A stretch of 64,000 bases of DNA. It comes from Planctomycetota bacterium. GTDB taxonomy: Bacteria; Planctomycetota; SZUA-567; H5-PLA8. Shown here piece by piece: positions 19,270 through 31,384 of the stretch. The first letter of the stretch is position 1. Each line of letters starts with the position of its first letter. The notes under the pieces are model-generated. The model was not told where the DNA came from. It searched no databases and saw only the letters and a list, made by a program, of their open reading frames with translations. The position numbers were made by a program, and so were the translations under genes. The DNA lies in assembly GCA_015075375.1 (NCBI GenBank), contig JABTUM010000002.1, forward strand, positions 1,943,813 through 2,007,812, read 5' to 3'.

Positions 19270-19893
19270 ATGAGCGATAAGCTGGCCGAATGGCTGACTC
19301 AAGCGCGCTTGGTGACGCCCGAACAGTTGCAGACAGCCCAAGACACCCAAAAGCAAGTTGGCGGTAAGCTCCCGGTCATCTTGGCCAAGCTGCGCTACGT
19401 GACCGAAGAGCAACTGACGCAGCTTATGAGCAAGCAGATGGGCCTCCCGATGCTGGGGCTGAAAGACCTGGTGGTTTCGCCGCAGGTTTCGGCGCTGATC
19501 GATGTAGAGGTGCTGGAAAAGCATCAGTTGCTCCCGCTACGCCGGACCGAAGACGCGTTGATCCTGGCGGTTTCCGATCCGCTCGATTTCGCGGCCATCG
19601 ATGAGATTCGATTTTTGACCGGGTTGCGGACCGATTTGGCGGTCTCGACGCGCTTGGATATCCAGAAGGCGATCGACTACTACTGCCATGGAAGGTCCAA
19701 TCCGGAGTTGGAAGAAGCCGAAGCGGCGTACCGCGCTTCGGGCGGCGTGGCGGCGGCGGCCGGTTCGGGCGGCGCCAAGGGCCGGGTCGAGGTGGCGCCG
19801 ACGGTCTTGTTGAAGGCGCTGGTGGAGCTTTTGGCCGAGAAGCAGGTGATCTCTCGGGAGGAACTGTTCGCGCGGGTAGCTCGGCACAAGTAG
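19270..19893 (+). CDS. MshEN-domain protein (stand-alone GspE N-terminal-like domain)
   Basis: The start at 19270 has AAAGGGG about 7 bases upstream and gives 207 residues; the longer frame from 19165 would begin inside the promoter. Residues about 3-60 carry the two-unit MshEN pattern (LAEWLTQARLVTPEQLQTAQ and VILAKLRYVTEEQLTQLM), and the segment to about residue 140 (ALILAVSDPLDFAAIDEIRF) completes the fold that precedes the ATPase in type II secretion and pilus ATPases. There is no ATPase domain. Some MshEN domains bind cyclic di-GMP (family knowledge); whether this one does is not known. A glycine/alanine-rich linker and a short helical end follow. Confidence 0.75.
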   Translation: MSDKLAEWLTQARLVTPEQLQTAQDTQKQVGGKLPVILAKLRYVTEEQLTQLMSKQMGLPMLGLKDLVVSPQVSALIDVEVLEKHQLLPLRRTEDALILAVSDPLDFAAIDEIRFLTGLRTDLAVSTRLDIQKAIDYYCHGRSNPELEEAEAAYRASGGVAAAAGSGGAKGRVEVAPTVLLKALVELLAEKQVISREELFARVARHK

Positions 19894-20007
19894 CATTGAC
19901 CGGAATGCACGCGGGGCAGTATACTAGAAGCTCTATTGGCGATTCGAGTTGGGGCAGACGCCGGGCCGAGACCCGGCGCTGGGGGTGTTGCGGAGCGCGA
20001 GGCGTAC

Positions 20008-21114
20008 ATGAAGAGCCTATCGACACCCGAGCTGGCACAGCGCGTGGCTCAGGAGCTGAATCAGCCCGAAGCCACGGCCTTGGCGGTGCTGGACCGGGCC
20101 ATTGACGTGATGAAGAAAGAGCTTCAGCGCGGCAACCGCATCGAACTGCCACAATTCCTCACCGTCCAATTGAAGCAGGGACAGACCGTGGCGGCCAAAA
20201 GCGCCGCGGGTTCCAACATGCATTTGCCCGCCGTGCGGCGCGTGCATCTCGATCTCGACGAAGAGTTCCGCAAGAAGCTCGAGGGGACGGGCGTCTACCA
20301 GATCCTGCTGGTGGTCCCGAAGAAGAATTTCTTCACCGGCGTGATGGCCGCGCGGCTGACGAGCCCGCGCAGCAACGTGACGGTGGTGCAGGGCGAGGAC
20401 GACGCGGTCGCCCAACTCCGCAAAGAGCCGCCCGATCTGGTGGTGCTGGACGTGGGCCTGGCCGAACCGTGGAAGGTCTGCGAAGCGGTCAAGAAGCACA
20501 AAGAATCGAGCATGATCGCCATCATCCGCATCTTCGCGGAAGGCGAGGATCCGCAAGCCGTGACCGGCCTGCAGGTCCAGCACGACGAGTCCATCGTCGA
20601 GCCGTTCGAGCTTTCCGAGCTGGTGCGGCTGGCCGAGTCGGAGTTGGCGCGCTTCGCCGAGGAACGCAACTACTTCGACCATTCGATCCATTTCCGCCTG
20701 CAGACGAAAGAAGACTGCATCGAGCGCTGCAACGACCTGTTCGGCGAGATGCTGCAGCAGTCGGGCCTGCCCGAGGAATCGCGCGAGGCGCTGGCGATCG
20801 CGTTCCGCGAAGCCGTGGACAACGGTTCCCGGCACGGCAACAAGTACAACGAAGCGCGGCCCGTCGATATCCAGTACTTCGTGGACCGCGAGAAGGTGAC
20901 GGTTTCGGTGATGGACGACGGCGAAGGCTTCGACACGGAAATTTACCTGAGCCGCGGCGTGGGCGGAAACCCAGTGGAAGCGGCGCGCGAGCGCAATTTG
21001 GCCGGCGGCGCCGGCGGGCTGGGCATCATGCTGATGCTGCGTTGCGTCGACAAGCTGGAGTACAACTACGCCGGAAACAAAATCACGCTGACGAAGTACA
21101 TCCAGAAAGCCTGA
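20008..21114 (+). CDS. HU-like DNA-binding domain fused to a receiver-like domain and an RsbW-type HATPase
   Basis: ATG at 20008 with GAGG upstream gives 368 residues. Residues 1 to about 92 match the HU/IHF fold: helical start LAQRVAQELNQPEATALAVL, strand GNRIELPQF, beta-arm region with GSNMHLPAV and end helix DLDEEFRKKLEG. Residues about 95-215 look like a response-regulator receiver fold (NVTVVQGEDDAVAQL, then DLVVLDVGLAEPW). Residues about 235-365 are an HATPase_c_2 domain with N-box EAVDNGSRHGN, G1 DDGEGF and G2 GGLGIMLML, the type found in anti-sigma factor kinases. Phosphorylation of the neighbouring STAS protein is the obvious hypothesis. I do not know this domain combination as a described family. 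Confidence 0.75.
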   Translation: MKSLSTPELAQRVAQELNQPEATALAVLDRAIDVMKKELQRGNRIELPQFLTVQLKQGQTVAAKSAAGSNMHLPAVRRVHLDLDEEFRKKLEGTGVYQILLVVPKKNFFTGVMAARLTSPRSNVTVVQGEDDAVAQLRKEPPDLVVLDVGLAEPWKVCEAVKKHKESSMIAIIRIFAEGEDPQAVTGLQVQHDESIVEPFELSELVRLAESELARFAEERNYFDHSIHFRLQTKEDCIERCNDLFGEMLQQSGLPEESREALAIAFREAVDNGSRHGNKYNEARPVDIQYFVDREKVTVSVMDDGEGFDTEIYLSRGVGGNPVEAARERNLAGGAGGLGIMLMLRCVDKLEYNYAGNKITLTKYIQKA

Positions 21115-21189
21115 CCCGTGAGGCCCGGTCCTGGGCCGTGGGGGGCGGAACGACAACCGGTGGCGCGCGCAGGGTGAGGTGGAGCGGTC

Positions 21190-22236
21190 ATGGCATCCAT
21201 TGAGTTTCGAGTCAAAGTCATCAAGTCCCCTTCGGGTACCACGGCAACGCTGGCCGAGATCGACGGCTCCATCGATGCAACGACCATTCAGCAGTTCCAG
21301 CAGGTCATGGACAAGCTGATCGAGCGTGGCGTCAAGAACCTGATCCTCGACTGCACCAGCGTGAAGTACATCAATTCGACCGGTCTGGGCACGCTGCTCA
21401 AGTACGCCGACACGTTCGAATCGATCGGCGGGCATATCGCGTTCTGCCGCGTCCCGAGCAAGGTCATGCTCGTGATGGAAATGCTGGGCTTCAACGCGCT
21501 CTTCAACATCGTGCCGGACGAAGCCACGGCGTTGCGCAGTTTCAGCGGCGAGACCGCGCCGCCGGCCTCGGTGAAGGTGCATCAGGAGGCGCCGTCGTAC
21601 GCCCCGCCCGCTCCGGCGGCCCCGGCCTACCCGGCGACTCCTTCGAACTACGCGGCTCCGGCGGCGTACGCCGCGCCCGCTCCGGCCCCCGCGGCCGCGG
21701 CTCCGGCCGCTTTCCCGACTCAGGCTCAGTGCGCGCGCTGCCGCGTGACGCTCGACATTCCCGCCGTCGGCAAATACAAGTGCCCGCGCTGCGGCACGGT
21801 GCTGGCCGTCGAACCGACGGGCAAGGTCCGCTTCTTCGCTTCCAAAAAGGGCACGCCCGTCGAACTCAGCCTGCCCACGCGCAAGGAACTGCTCAGCGGC
21901 GTCGGCGAACTGGCCGCGCGCTGCGCCGAAGGCTGCGGATTCAACGGCGACAACCTCGACCAGATCAGCGGAGCGGTGGTGGACGCCTGCGAGCGCGTGA
22001 TCGACCTGGCCTACGAGAGCGATTCGAAGAGCAGCTTCCATCTGCTGATCGTGCCCAACGGCAAGACGCTCACCGTCAAGATTTCCGACCACGGCAAGCC
22101 GTTCGACTTCGGCGCGGGCGGCTCGATCTACGCCGACCAGCGCTTCGCCAGCGTGATCCAGTCGATGGACACCGTGGAACACCGCCCCAACCCGCGCGGC
22201 GGAAACCTGCTGACGCTGATCAAGGTCCTGGAGTGA
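21190..22236 (+). CDS. STAS anti-anti-sigma-like domain fused to a zinc ribbon and a degenerate HATPase-like domain
   Basis: The 348-residue protein starts with a complete STAS domain (1 to about 112) containing YINSTGLGTLL, where S63 or T64 corresponds to the phosphorylated residue of SpoIIAA. A proline/alanine-rich linker (about 120-175) follows, then a zinc ribbon with CARC and CPRC (about 180-201). The last ~140 residues look like an HATPase_c_2 fold, but the N-box reads DACERVIDLAY without the usual asparagine and the G1 motif is DHGKPF, so catalysis may be lost. GGAG lies about 6 bases before the ATG. It is the likely partner of the preceding kinase-like protein. Confidence 0.78.
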   Translation: MASIEFRVKVIKSPSGTTATLAEIDGSIDATTIQQFQQVMDKLIERGVKNLILDCTSVKYINSTGLGTLLKYADTFESIGGHIAFCRVPSKVMLVMEMLGFNALFNIVPDEATALRSFSGETAPPASVKVHQEAPSYAPPAPAAPAYPATPSNYAAPAAYAAPAPAPAAAAPAAFPTQAQCARCRVTLDIPAVGKYKCPRCGTVLAVEPTGKVRFFASKKGTPVELSLPTRKELLSGVGELAARCAEGCGFNGDNLDQISGAVVDACERVIDLAYESDSKSSFHLLIVPNGKTLTVKISDHGKPFDFGAGGSIYADQRFASVIQSMDTVEHRPNPRGGNLLTLIKVLE

Positions 22237-22269
22237 TCCGGGACGCGCATCCGGGAGAGTGTTGACCCC

Positions 22270-23637
22270 ATGGCGAACAGCCCATCACGGCGCTCCACGC
22301 GCTTTTCCATGCGCTCCAAGCAACTCGGCCAGTTGCTGCAGGATAACGGAGACGTGGGCGCGGAGCAGATCGCCAAAGCGCTTAAGATCCAGGAAAAAGA
22401 AGGCGGCCTGATCGGCCAGATTCTGCGCAGCCTCGGCGCGTGCGACGAGCATGCCGTCGGCGCCGCGCTGCTCAAACAGGTCCAAGTCACCGACATTCAC
22501 TGCGAAGATCTCCAGGTCGGCTCCTCGGTGCTCAAAACGGTACCCGCCGAACAGTGCGACGCCGACAAGCTCTGCCCGTTCGAGCGGCTGGGCAATCTGC
22601 TTTGCGTGGTCATGGGCAACCCGCTCAACCGCCGCGCGATCAACACCATCGAAGAAAAGACGCGCCTGAAGGTCAAGCCGTTCAAGGCGCCGTGGCCGAA
22701 GATCAAGGAACTGATCGACCGCAGCTACACCGAAGAGAACCTGGCGCGCCCCGACGAGTCCGAGCCCGATCTGAATGTTGGCGACGGCGAAACCGGCGCT
22801 CCGGAAGTCGAGGCCCTGGACGACGCCGGCGCCGATGTGATCGCACCGATGGAGATCGCGCCGCCCGAGCAGATCGAGACCGCAGAAGCCGCTCCGCCCG
22901 CGCGCGCGCCGGCCGCCCGGCAGAAAGCCGCGCCGGCGCTTCCGCCCGAACCCGAGATCGAAGGCCTCGACAACCTCGACGAGTCCAACGCGGAGACGAT
23001 CGAAGTCGATAACCGCGGGCTGCGCCGCCGCGAACGGAAGATCGTTTCCGACGAGCCGTACAAGATGCCGGTCCGCGAAGCCAAGATCAACGTCAACCTC
23101 GACGAACTGGACGTCGAAGCCACCGACGAGGTGGTGGGCTCGGACGAGGACGAAACCGAGGAAAGCCTCGAGGAGATCGCGCCGTCCGCCGCGCGCTCCC
23201 CCGCCCCGCGCAAAGCCGCGGCGGCGGCCCCGAAGCAGGCCGCTCCGAAAGCGGCCGCGCGCGAAGCGCTGGTCGCGTTCGAGGAAGTGGACATCGCGTT
23301 CTTCTACAAGGACGGCGTCGCGCCGCCCGACGACGTGGAGCCCGACGCGGCGCTGCTGGACCTGGTCGAAAGCCTGCCCGTCGCCGAGATGGTGGCGGAT
23401 TCGGTCGAAGAGTACAAAGCCTCCCTCGAACCCGAGCCGGAACCCGAGCCGGCCAAGCCCGAAAAGCGTCCGCTGCCCGTCGAAGCGCAACCGGCGCCGG
23501 CGGATCCCGTTAAGCCGCTGGTACTTTCCGAAGCCGAATTTCAACGCTTGGCGCGCGAACTGGACGTCGATCCCGTGGGCGAGTGGGCGTGGGCGTACGC
23601 GGCCCCCGGCCCGCTGGAAGCCGTCACTTACGAGTAA
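22270..23637 (+). CDS. MshEN-domain protein with long acidic disordered region
   Basis: The 455-residue protein begins with a two-unit MshEN motif (LGQLLQDNGDVGAEQIAKAL and IGQILRSLGACDEHAVGAAL, residues about 19-70), followed by the rest of the domain to about residue 160 (CVVMGNPLNRRAINTIEEKT). Residues about 165-420 are dominated by E, D, P and A and are probably disordered. A short C-terminal helix (LSEAEFQRLARELDVD) may be a docking element. There is no ATPase domain. It follows the STAS gene by 33 bases and ends the signalling operon. Confidence 0.72.
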   Translation: MANSPSRRSTRFSMRSKQLGQLLQDNGDVGAEQIAKALKIQEKEGGLIGQILRSLGACDEHAVGAALLKQVQVTDIHCEDLQVGSSVLKTVPAEQCDADKLCPFERLGNLLCVVMGNPLNRRAINTIEEKTRLKVKPFKAPWPKIKELIDRSYTEENLARPDESEPDLNVGDGETGAPEVEALDDAGADVIAPMEIAPPEQIETAEAAPPARAPAARQKAAPALPPEPEIEGLDNLDESNAETIEVDNRGLRRRERKIVSDEPYKMPVREAKINVNLDELDVEATDEVVGSDEDETEESLEEIAPSAARSPAPRKAAAAAPKQAAPKAAAREALVAFEEVDIAFFYKDGVAPPDDVEPDAALLDLVESLPVAEMVADSVEEYKASLEPEPEPEPAKPEKRPLPVEAQPAPADPVKPLVLSEAEFQRLARELDVDPVGEWAWAYAAPGPLEAVTYE

Positions 23638-23777
23638 CTTCAAGCCGCGCGCGACGTTGCCCGCGCGGCAAAATCCCGCTCCGGACGTTTCCTCGCTTTC
23701 AAATCGGGCGCTGGCACGTATCATTCGGTCCCAATTTGGGCGGGTGCACCGGTGCGCTCCCCCGTTGGGATGGATTC

Positions 23778-27086
<3,309 letters not shown>

Positions 27087-27191
27087 ACGGTGATCGGTAA
27101 GCGGTAAGCGACTTCGCCGCCCGCCCGCGTTCCTCCCATCGCACGGACTTTCCCGCTCGGCCTCGGTCTAATCAAAGCCGGTGGCGAAGCC

Positions 27192-27226
27192 AAAAAACGC
27201 GGCGCGCCTTTTGGGCGCGCCGCGTT
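27192..27226 (-). terminator. Rho-independent terminator of the surface-protein gene
   Basis: A perfect 13-bp stem (27196-27208 and 27214-27226, core GCGGCGCGCC) is followed on the minus strand by a TTTTTT run. It lies between the convergent carB and surface-protein genes. The plus side has no T run, so it mainly serves the minus strand. Confidence 0.85.
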
Positions 27227-27279
27227 CGAGTCTAGTATAGGTCGTGGCCGGTTACCGCTTACCTGCCCCTGCCCGCCCG

Positions 27280-30200
27280 CTACTGTCCCGCGAAGATCAC
27301 CGTCGGAGCCGTGCTGCTGAAGACCGCCCCCTTGCGGCCGGCCGCGCCGGACGCCAGGAAGTTGGTCACGGTCGCCATCCCGTCGGTGATGCTGACCTGG
27401 ATCGGAACGATGATCGCCCGGCGCGGATCGCCCGGGATGTCCGCGATGGCCGGTTCGCCGAAGGTGCCGTCCGGCAGCCAATCGGTGGTGAAGGTGAACA
27501 TGAACCGGGTTTCGTCGTAGCTGACCTGGCTGAAGCCCAAGGCCAGCGCGGCGGGGCCGGTGAGGCTGAACTTGCCGTTCGTGCCCGTGAACGATCCCGG
27601 CGGGATATTGACCGCCGCCATCGAGCCCACGCCGATATCCACGCTGAAGGTGGCCGGATCGAAGGGCGGATCCAGCGGGTCGCGGACGAGGCAGGCCTTG
27701 ACCTGCGCGCGCTGCTCGAAGCCATCGATCACGTTCCCGCTCTGCGTGATGACGAGGGAATCGACGAAGGTCAGTTCCGTCGGCGGCTGGCCCACGCTGC
27801 CGAAGCGGAAGGAGCCCTTGCCTACCGTGTCGGGCTTGCGCAGCGTATAGACCAGACTGTTCGTGGCGTACTCGGCCGGATCGCCCGTGGCCGGATCGAC
27901 GTTGAACGGCCCGATGCAGAGAGCCAGCGGGACGTCCACGGTGGCCGGCGCCGGGAGCATGTTCAAAGCAGCCGGAGCGCCCAGCGCGTCGAAGATATCG
28001 TCGTTCACGATCGAGACGCTGAACGCGCCGGTCGTGGGGCTGAAGCTGGCGCGGACGAACGGCCGGGCCGAGCGGTTGCTTTGCCACGAGACGCCCCGGG
28101 AACTGGCCTTCATCGGCGTATTCAGCGTGACGTCCACCGGCCCGCCGGGCGTGCCGACCACCACGCGGAACGCGTAGAAGCGGACTTCCGTGAGGAACGC
28201 GGCTTCGTCCACGCTGGCCGTGACGAACGCGGCCAGATTGATACGGCCGCTGGCCGTAAGCGTGTCGGTGAGGTTGCCCGTCGGGAAGAGGTGCTTCTTG
28301 AAATTGAGCGACAAGTTCATGTTGGTGACTTTGATCGCCCCTCCCGATACGGAGACCGTGGCCGTATCGTCGTTGTCGTCCTGGTCCAGGTCCTCGATCG
28401 TGGGGTCCACGCCCTGGATGCCGGTGACGGTGACGGTATTGGTGATGAGCGGCCCGCCTGCGACGAAGTCGATGGTGGCGTCGTAGGTGAGTGTGGCACT
28501 GGCTCCAGGCGCAAGCGTGCCGACCGACCAAATTCCGGAACCCGTATCGAACGCTCCACCCGTGTTGGTGATTTCCGTAATGGCAGTAAGCCCACCCGAA
28601 CCACCAAAGTCATCGGTGGTTTCAACCGCTACGGCTTGATTACGGTCGTCGTTATTGGTGACGGTGATGGTGTAGGTGACCGTATCGCCGTCCACGGGCG
28701 ACGGGTTACTTACGGTTTTAGTAACCGTAATGTCTACGATGTTGTTGACGCCGGCGTCCACGTTGGCCAAAGGCGTGCCGGCGATGAGGGTGAGGACCGT
28801 AGTTTCGCCTTGGACGCGAAGAACGTCGGCAATTGGTGCAAAGCCATCCTCCACGTCGCTCCCGGTTCCTTCCGGAATAAACTCGTAGCCATTGCCCAAT
28901 CCAGTCAACTGAGCCGGATCGACGAAGACCACGTAATCGCCCGGAGGAACGTCAAAGCTGTACAACCCAGCCACCGTCGCCATCGAAGTGACTGAAACCA
29001 GCGCCATGGGATCGGTGGCGTCGAAAATCTCGACGGTAATGCCGTCCAGGAGTCCATCGACACCAGCGTCGTAAACACCATTATCGTTGAGGTCTTCGAA
29101 AACGCGTCCGCTGACGGTGGAAGTCGTAATACCGGCGAAGGTGGTCGTGTTGTCGACGCCTGAGGTCGTGACGATGATAGCTGTCTGGCCATGCGTCAAT
29201 GAGGATGAATCCGGGTCCACGTCGCTGTCCGTGGCATCGGCGCCGGTGTCCTGAATCGTGAAGCCGAAGCCCACGGGCAAATCGGCCGGATCGAAGGCCA
29301 CGATGTACGGCCGCGGGCGAAGATTGGTGAAGCTATAGAGCCCACCACCGGCGGTGTCCACTGGTGCACCCACTGCGACCAAGGCCATGGGATCGGTGGC
29401 GTCGAATAGAGTGACGGTCATCCCATCGAAACCGACCTCGGCACCATCGAACTGACCACTACCGTCGTCATCCGAAAAGGCCATGCCGCTGATGGTGACT
29501 TCGGTGTAGTAACCGGCGTCGATGTCGGCGATGTTGGTTGCTTCGGTGAAAGTGATTACGGCGGTCCTTCCAGTTCCGACGGCGACATCGCTGTCTATGG
29601 CATCGTCGGGAGCGGGAACTGTTTGATCCTGAACAGTAAAGACTTCAGTACCAGGCGGGACGACCTCCACAATAAAGGAGTCCGGTCCTGCCGTAGCTGC
29701 AGGGCTAAAACTGTAAACGCCCGAAGCATCAGTTGTATCGGTAAGTGGTGGCACCAACGGGTTGCCGGCAGAGTCTAGCAGATTAACTACAACCATCGAC
29801 TGCGGCATGGTATCGTTATCGAAACCATCCCCATCATCGTCGATGAATACCACGCCCGTGATGTAGTGATTCAAGTCCACTACCGTCGGATTCGGGGTAA
29901 CAGGCGGTGCTACGTTATCCGTGAATTCGATAATGTCGATGAAGTCCGCAGAAGCAGAACCTTCCGTGATATCACCCTGCGTAGTGATCTGGAAAACGCC
30001 GGCATTTAGAATCGGATCGTCAATTAATGCGTCGAACTGCACGGTCACGGATGCGGCATCGGCAATCGTGGCAAAGGTTACATTGACGGCCAAGGGGTCC
30101 ACATTCACGGTGCCCGTGGTCACCACCGATGCCGGAACGAGGGTCGTGTCTGCCGGAATGGGAACGATGATATCCACGTTATTGATCGCACGGTCGGCAT

Positions 30201-30987
30201 CGTCGTTGGGGTTGGTGATGGTGGCTATGTACCGAATCGTGTCGCCCGGCTGATAGAAACCATCGCTGTTCACATCTACCTGCAGACTGGCCACTAGCGA
30301 TGCCGTGATTTCCTGACGGGTGTCGAAATCAGGAGTGAAAGAGATCGAAGCACCGGTAGCGACGTTTCCACTAAGGGTGATTGCGCCTACATTAGAAAAG
30401 TCAGCTCCCGCTCCGCCAGCCGTCGGGATCGTGCTGAACGGAACCCTGAGCACTAGCGCCGCAGCCGTTGCGGGAATCGCCAACGTTGTTCGGCTGAAAT
30501 CGGTACCATCCGTATAAACAGTGATATCGAGGTTAAATAGGGCTGCATTGTTAGCGACCCTGATGACAAACGCGTTTTGTGTTTGACCAACCGTAAGGTC
30601 AACACCACCAAGTCCAGTAGGATCGAGAACTTCGGCGTCGCCGTCTCCGCCATCGTATTGAATCTCAAAGCGACCCGATGCCGCAGCAGCGATCTGAAGT
30701 TGGCTGGTTTGCGTTCGTACTAAAACGTTTCCTGCAGAAGCCAGCTCTTCTGCAAACAAATCTCGTTCACCACCAAGAGTTCCAGCATTGGAGGTAGCGA
30801 TGAACGCAGTTCCGCCGTTAGCAGTGATCGTATCGTCAGTAGCAAAATCATCGACGGTCACCGTCTGCGCCTGTGCGCTCGTTGCTGCCAGGGCCAACAG
30901 CAGCAGCGAGGCCCAAGTCCACGTTGCGCTGCGCGCACCCGTCGACCGATTCCCCGCACGTCGTTCCGAAAGCAGTTGCCGAACCAT
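27280..30987 (-). CDS. Large secreted surface protein with DUF11 and SdrD B-like repeats
   Basis: The start at 30987 is set by AAAGGGG eight to nine bases upstream and gives 1235 residues with a signal peptide ending near TSAQAQT. A beta-rich domain is followed by DUF11-like repeats (GDTIRYIATITNPNDDADRA; GDTVTYTITVTNNDDRNQAV) and three SdrD B-type repeats with the pattern DDDGSGQFDGAEVGFDGMTV, ending each in YSF or similar. These calcium-binding stalk repeats are common in long adhesins. The C-terminal 300 residues are beta-rich and not recognised. No LPXTG or other sorting motif is seen. The gene stands alone with its own promoter and terminator. Confidence 0.82.
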   Translation of the reverse strand: MVRQLLSERRAGNRSTGARSATWTWASLLLLALAATSAQAQTVTVDDFATDDTITANGGTAFIATSNAGTLGGERDLFAEELASAGNVLVRTQTSQLQIAAAASGRFEIQYDGGDGDAEVLDPTGLGGVDLTVGQTQNAFVIRVANNAALFNLDITVYTDGTDFSRTTLAIPATAAALVLRVPFSTIPTAGGAGADFSNVGAITLSGNVATGASISFTPDFDTRQEITASLVASLQVDVNSDGFYQPGDTIRYIATITNPNDDADRAINNVDIIVPIPADTTLVPASVVTTGTVNVDPLAVNVTFATIADAASVTVQFDALIDDPILNAGVFQITTQGDITEGSASADFIDIIEFTDNVAPPVTPNPTVVDLNHYITGVVFIDDDGDGFDNDTMPQSMVVVNLLDSAGNPLVPPLTDTTDASGVYSFSPAATAGPDSFIVEVVPPGTEVFTVQDQTVPAPDDAIDSDVAVGTGRTAVITFTEATNIADIDAGYYTEVTISGMAFSDDDGSGQFDGAEVGFDGMTVTLFDATDPMALVAVGAPVDTAGGGLYSFTNLRPRPYIVAFDPADLPVGFGFTIQDTGADATDSDVDPDSSSLTHGQTAIIVTTSGVDNTTTFAGITTSTVSGRVFEDLNDNGVYDAGVDGLLDGITVEIFDATDPMALVSVTSMATVAGLYSFDVPPGDYVVFVDPAQLTGLGNGYEFIPEGTGSDVEDGFAPIADVLRVQGETTVLTLIAGTPLANVDAGVNNIVDITVTKTVSNPSPVDGDTVTYTITVTNNDDRNQAVAVETTDDFGGSGGLTAITEITNTGGAFDTGSGIWSVGTLAPGASATLTYDATIDFVAGGPLITNTVTVTGIQGVDPTIEDLDQDDNDDTATVSVSGGAIKVTNMNLSLNFKKHLFPTGNLTDTLTASGRINLAAFVTASVDEAAFLTEVRFYAFRVVVGTPGGPVDVTLNTPMKASSRGVSWQSNRSARPFVRASFSPTTGAFSVSIVNDDIFDALGAPAALNMLPAPATVDVPLALCIGPFNVDPATGDPAEYATNSLVYTLRKPDTVGKGSFRFGSVGQPPTELTFVDSLVITQSGNVIDGFEQRAQVKACLVRDPLDPPFDPATFSVDIGVGSMAAVNIPPGSFTGTNGKFSLTGPAALALGFSQVSYDETRFMFTFTTDWLPDGTFGEPAIADIPGDPRRAIIVPIQVSITDGMATVTNFLASGAAGRKGAVFSSTAPTVIFAGQ

Positions 30988-31034
30988 CACTATGGCCCCT
31001 TTCGTCTTGCCGATTCTTGAGTTAGGAGTGGCCC

Positions 31035-31063
31035 AGTATCCGTGGATTCGGACCAAAACGCAA
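31035..31063 (-). promoter_or_regulatory. Candidate promoter of the surface-protein gene
   Basis: On the minus strand TTGCGT (31058-31063) and GATACT (31035-31040) are spaced by 17 bases, about 45 bases upstream of the start codon. Confidence 0.35.
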
Positions 31064-31384
31064 AACCAAAAACCTAACTCAGACCGGACCGCAAGACCGT
31101 TCCCCGCACCCCGGTCCCGGGACAGAGGCTCCCAGGACGTAGGCCCAAGACGCACCCCGCACCGCCCTCTTAGAGAACTATCCCCATAAATGAATGCACC
31201 TGTGTGCATTCCCGCTCCAAGCGGGGACGCTCCAGGCACAACGAGCTAAGGAATGGAATGACGGCGCGCGCTTCTCATTTTCCAAGCGGCCGACCCAGGC
31301 CCGCACGGATTCAAGCGGGCGCAAAGTACGCCAAACCCGGAGCCGCCCGGAAAGCGCCCTTCACGGGATCCTGGAAACCGGAAG
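31064..31384. other. Non-coding spacer with a perfect inverted repeat
   Basis: There is no convincing gene in this stretch. It contains GAATGCAC (31192-31199) and GTGCATTC (31204-31211), a perfect 8-bp inverted repeat with a 4-base gap that could be an operator. I looked for ssrA (tmRNA) because smpB is adjacent and did not find it. Confidence 0.35.

Noticed and set aside
20017..22182. Minus-strand open frame of 721 codons
   Set aside because: It is antisense to the HU/HATPase and STAS genes, which have clear domains and ribosome binding sites.
23644..23669. 8-bp GC hairpin before carB as a terminator or attenuator
   Set aside because: There is no T run and a 10-base loop; the structure may be chance in GC-rich DNA.
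31000..31384. tmRNA (ssrA) next to smpB
   Set aside because: No tRNA-like ends or tag-peptide frame could be found in the spacer.
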